Below, one piece after another: positions 62,678 to 64,000 of a stretch of DNA of 64,000 nucleotides (position 1 is the first letter of the stretch; every line of letters starts with the position of its first letter). Location: positions 2,232,001 to 2,296,000 of the forward strand of contig NZ_JACCCC010000001.1 in assembly GCF_013408795.1 (NCBI RefSeq), read 5' to 3'. Both the position numbers and the translations under genes were made by a program. This DNA comes from Spinactinospora alkalitolerans (GTDB lineage Bacteria > Actinomycetota > Actinomycetes > Streptosporangiales > Streptosporangiaceae). The notes below the pieces were generated by a model. It was not told the origin of the DNA, ran no database searches, and saw only the letters and a list, made by a program, of their open reading frames with translations.

Positions 62678-63916
62678 TCAGCTCCCGGCCGGGCCGCCCG
62701 ACTCCAGGGGGACCCGGGCGCGCACCGAGAAGCCTCCCGCCGGCCGGGGGCCCGCCTCCAGTTCGCCGCCGAACAGCGCGATCCGCTCGCGCATCCCCAG
62801 CAGGCCGTGCCCCGGCTCGTCCCCGCCCCTCGCGTCCGCGAACGGGCCTGCGCCGTCGTCCTCGACCTCCACGCGCACCGCCCGGTGCTCGAAGCACACC
62901 CGGACCTCGGTGCGGGTGCGCTCGCCCGCGTGCTTGAGGACGTTGGTCAGCGACTCCTGCACCACCCGGTACAGCGTCAGGTCCAGCCCCGGGGGCAGCG
63001 GGACGCGGCACCCCTCGGACCGCAGCGTGACCGCCACGCCGGTCTCGCGCACCTGGCCGACCAGCTCGGTCAGGTCGCCCAGTCCGGGCTGCGGGCCGCG
63101 CTGGGCGTCCTCGGTGCCGGACGTACGCAGCACGCCGACGATCCTGCGCATCTCCGACAGCGCCTGCCGGCCGGTCGCCTCGATGTCGGTCAGCGCCTGG
63201 CGGGCCCGCTCCGGATCGCGGCCGATGACCCGGCTGCCGGCCGTGGCCTGCACGGTCATCACGCTGACGTGGTGGGCGACGACGTCGTGCAGCTCGCGGG
63301 CGATGCGGGAGCGCTCCTCGGCCAGCACGGCGCGGGCGTGGGCGTCACGGGCGCGCTCCAGCCGCTCGGCGCGGGCCCGCAGCTCGGCGACGTGGAAGGC
63401 GCGCATGCGTACCAGCCGGCCGATCCACCAGGCTCCGATCAGCCAGCCGACGTAGAAGGCGTAGTCGGGCCAGACCGAGCCCGTCGCCGGTGACAGCGCC
63501 GTCGAGGCCAGATCGACCACCAGGCCCGCCAGAAGCCCGATCAGCGAGCGGACCAGGGCGTGGTGGCGGCCGATGGAGTAGGCGGCGATCGCGATGGCGG
63601 GCCCGACGCCGCCCCAGGTGAAGAGACCGGCGAGGTCGGCGCCCAGGCCGCCCAGGGCCAGCACGGCCAGCACCGTGAACGGGAGGGAGCGCCGGGCGAA
63701 GAGCGCCAGCAGCAGCACGGCGCCGACGATCTCGCTGGCGGGTCGACCGGGCTCGTAGGGCACCCAGCCGCCGGACTCGCCGGCCAGCAGCGCCACGGTC
63801 GCGGCGTTGCCCACGGCCAGCAGCGCCACGATGAACGCGTCGGTGAGCACCGCTCCGGACAACAGGATCTTCCGCGCCCGGGCCGCAGCCCCGATCCGCC
63901 GCTTCGGCTCCGTCAC
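62678..63916 (-). CDS. NarL/DesK-type sensor histidine kinase
   Basis: A 412-residue kinase from GTG 63916. Membrane segments occupy residues ~18-165 (TDAFIVALLAVGNAATVALL, then three or four more). The HisKA_3 helix has His210 (RIARELHDVVAHHVS). The HATPase domain shows VVQESLTNVLKHAG and GHGLLGMRERI. GAGGG almost touches the start, and TAGCGT lies just upstream, so a leaderless transcript is possible. It pairs with the response regulator at 61849. The signal is unknown. Confidence 0.9.
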   Translation of the reverse strand: MTEPKRRIGAAARARKILLSGAVLTDAFIVALLAVGNAATVALLAGESGGWVPYEPGRPASEIVGAVLLLALFARRSLPFTVLAVLALGGLGADLAGLFTWGGVGPAIAIAAYSIGRHHALVRSLIGLLAGLVVDLASTALSPATGSVWPDYAFYVGWLIGAWWIGRLVRMRAFHVAELRARAERLERARDAHARAVLAEERSRIARELHDVVAHHVSVMTVQATAGSRVIGRDPERARQALTDIEATGRQALSEMRRIVGVLRTSGTEDAQRGPQPGLGDLTELVGQVRETGVAVTLRSEGCRVPLPPGLDLTLYRVVQESLTNVLKHAGERTRTEVRVCFEHRAVRVEVEDDGAGPFADARGGDEPGHGLLGMRERIALFGGELEAGPRPAGGFSVRARVPLESGGPAGS

Positions 63917-64000
63917 CCCTCAACGCTAGATCCGGCCCGCCCTGAAAGGCGCCCTTCCCCGGACCGAACCGCCCTCCTACGCACGAACGAGACCGGCCGT

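Overview
The window is very GC-rich (GC-ending codons, many GTG starts, one TTG start) and carries mshC (mycothiol synthesis), an inhA-type enoyl reductase, a DUF5753/DUF397 regulator pair and several NarL-type two-component pairs. This points to an actinomycete. The family Nocardiopsaceae or a close relative is an inference from gene content only. I saw no tRNA or rRNA gene, CRISPR array, transposase or integrase.

Layout. 0-0.7 kb: the 5' end of an Sfp-type phosphopantetheinyl transferase and a 57-residue membrane peptide. 0.7-8.2 kb: a sugar utilisation locus (LacI regulator, family 2 glycoside hydrolase, three-gene ABC importer, DeoR regulator), with two near-identical 16-bp LacI-type operators. 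8.4-14.2 kb: a polyprenol-phosphate glycosyltransferase, an FAD/NAD(P)-binding protein and a MacB/FtsX-type ABC exporter. 14.5-18.3 kb: a histidine kinase/response regulator pair, then three small secreted proteins, two of which share an internal repeat. 18.5-20.4 kb: a TetR regulator, a gene remnant and an orphan NarL regulator.

20.46-25.36 kb is the most interesting part. Two ~104-bp nearly identical direct repeats enclose about 4.7 kb. Inside are a 40-residue RiPP-like precursor, an asparagine-synthetase-like peptide cyclase, a GNAT acetyltransferase, two small unknown genes, a DUF5753 HTH regulator with DUF397 partner, two matching inverted-repeat operators, and the tail of a PCMT-type peptide methyltransferase. 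It reads as a compact, possibly mobile peptide-natural-product cassette with no recognisable lasso B1/B2 genes.

25.4-31.8 kb: an MHS-type transporter, an APH-fold phosphotransferase, a Xi-class glutathione-transferase homologue, the fabG-fabI (mabA-inhA type) pair and another SDR. 31.9-32.5 kb: a HicAB toxin-antitoxin locus whose toxin has an in-frame stop. 32.7-35.6 kb: a RecD2-like protein without a usable Walker A lysine, and an aldo/keto reductase. 36-50.5 kb: a block resembling the Mycobacterium tuberculosis uppP - phosphatase - DUF3090 - kinase-like - mshC - PAC2 - metH neighbourhood, interrupted here by a P-type ATPase and small genes. 51-60 kb: a dipeptide/oligopeptide ABC importer with two paralogous binding proteins. 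60-64 kb: a ThrE-type exporter and a second NarL/histidine kinase pair.

A ~125-bp structured repeat occurs three times (19.6, 28.1 and 50.6 kb), each time just downstream of a gene and in the gene's orientation. Its reverse strand looks like part of a tRNA. It is the main unexplained non-coding signal in the window.
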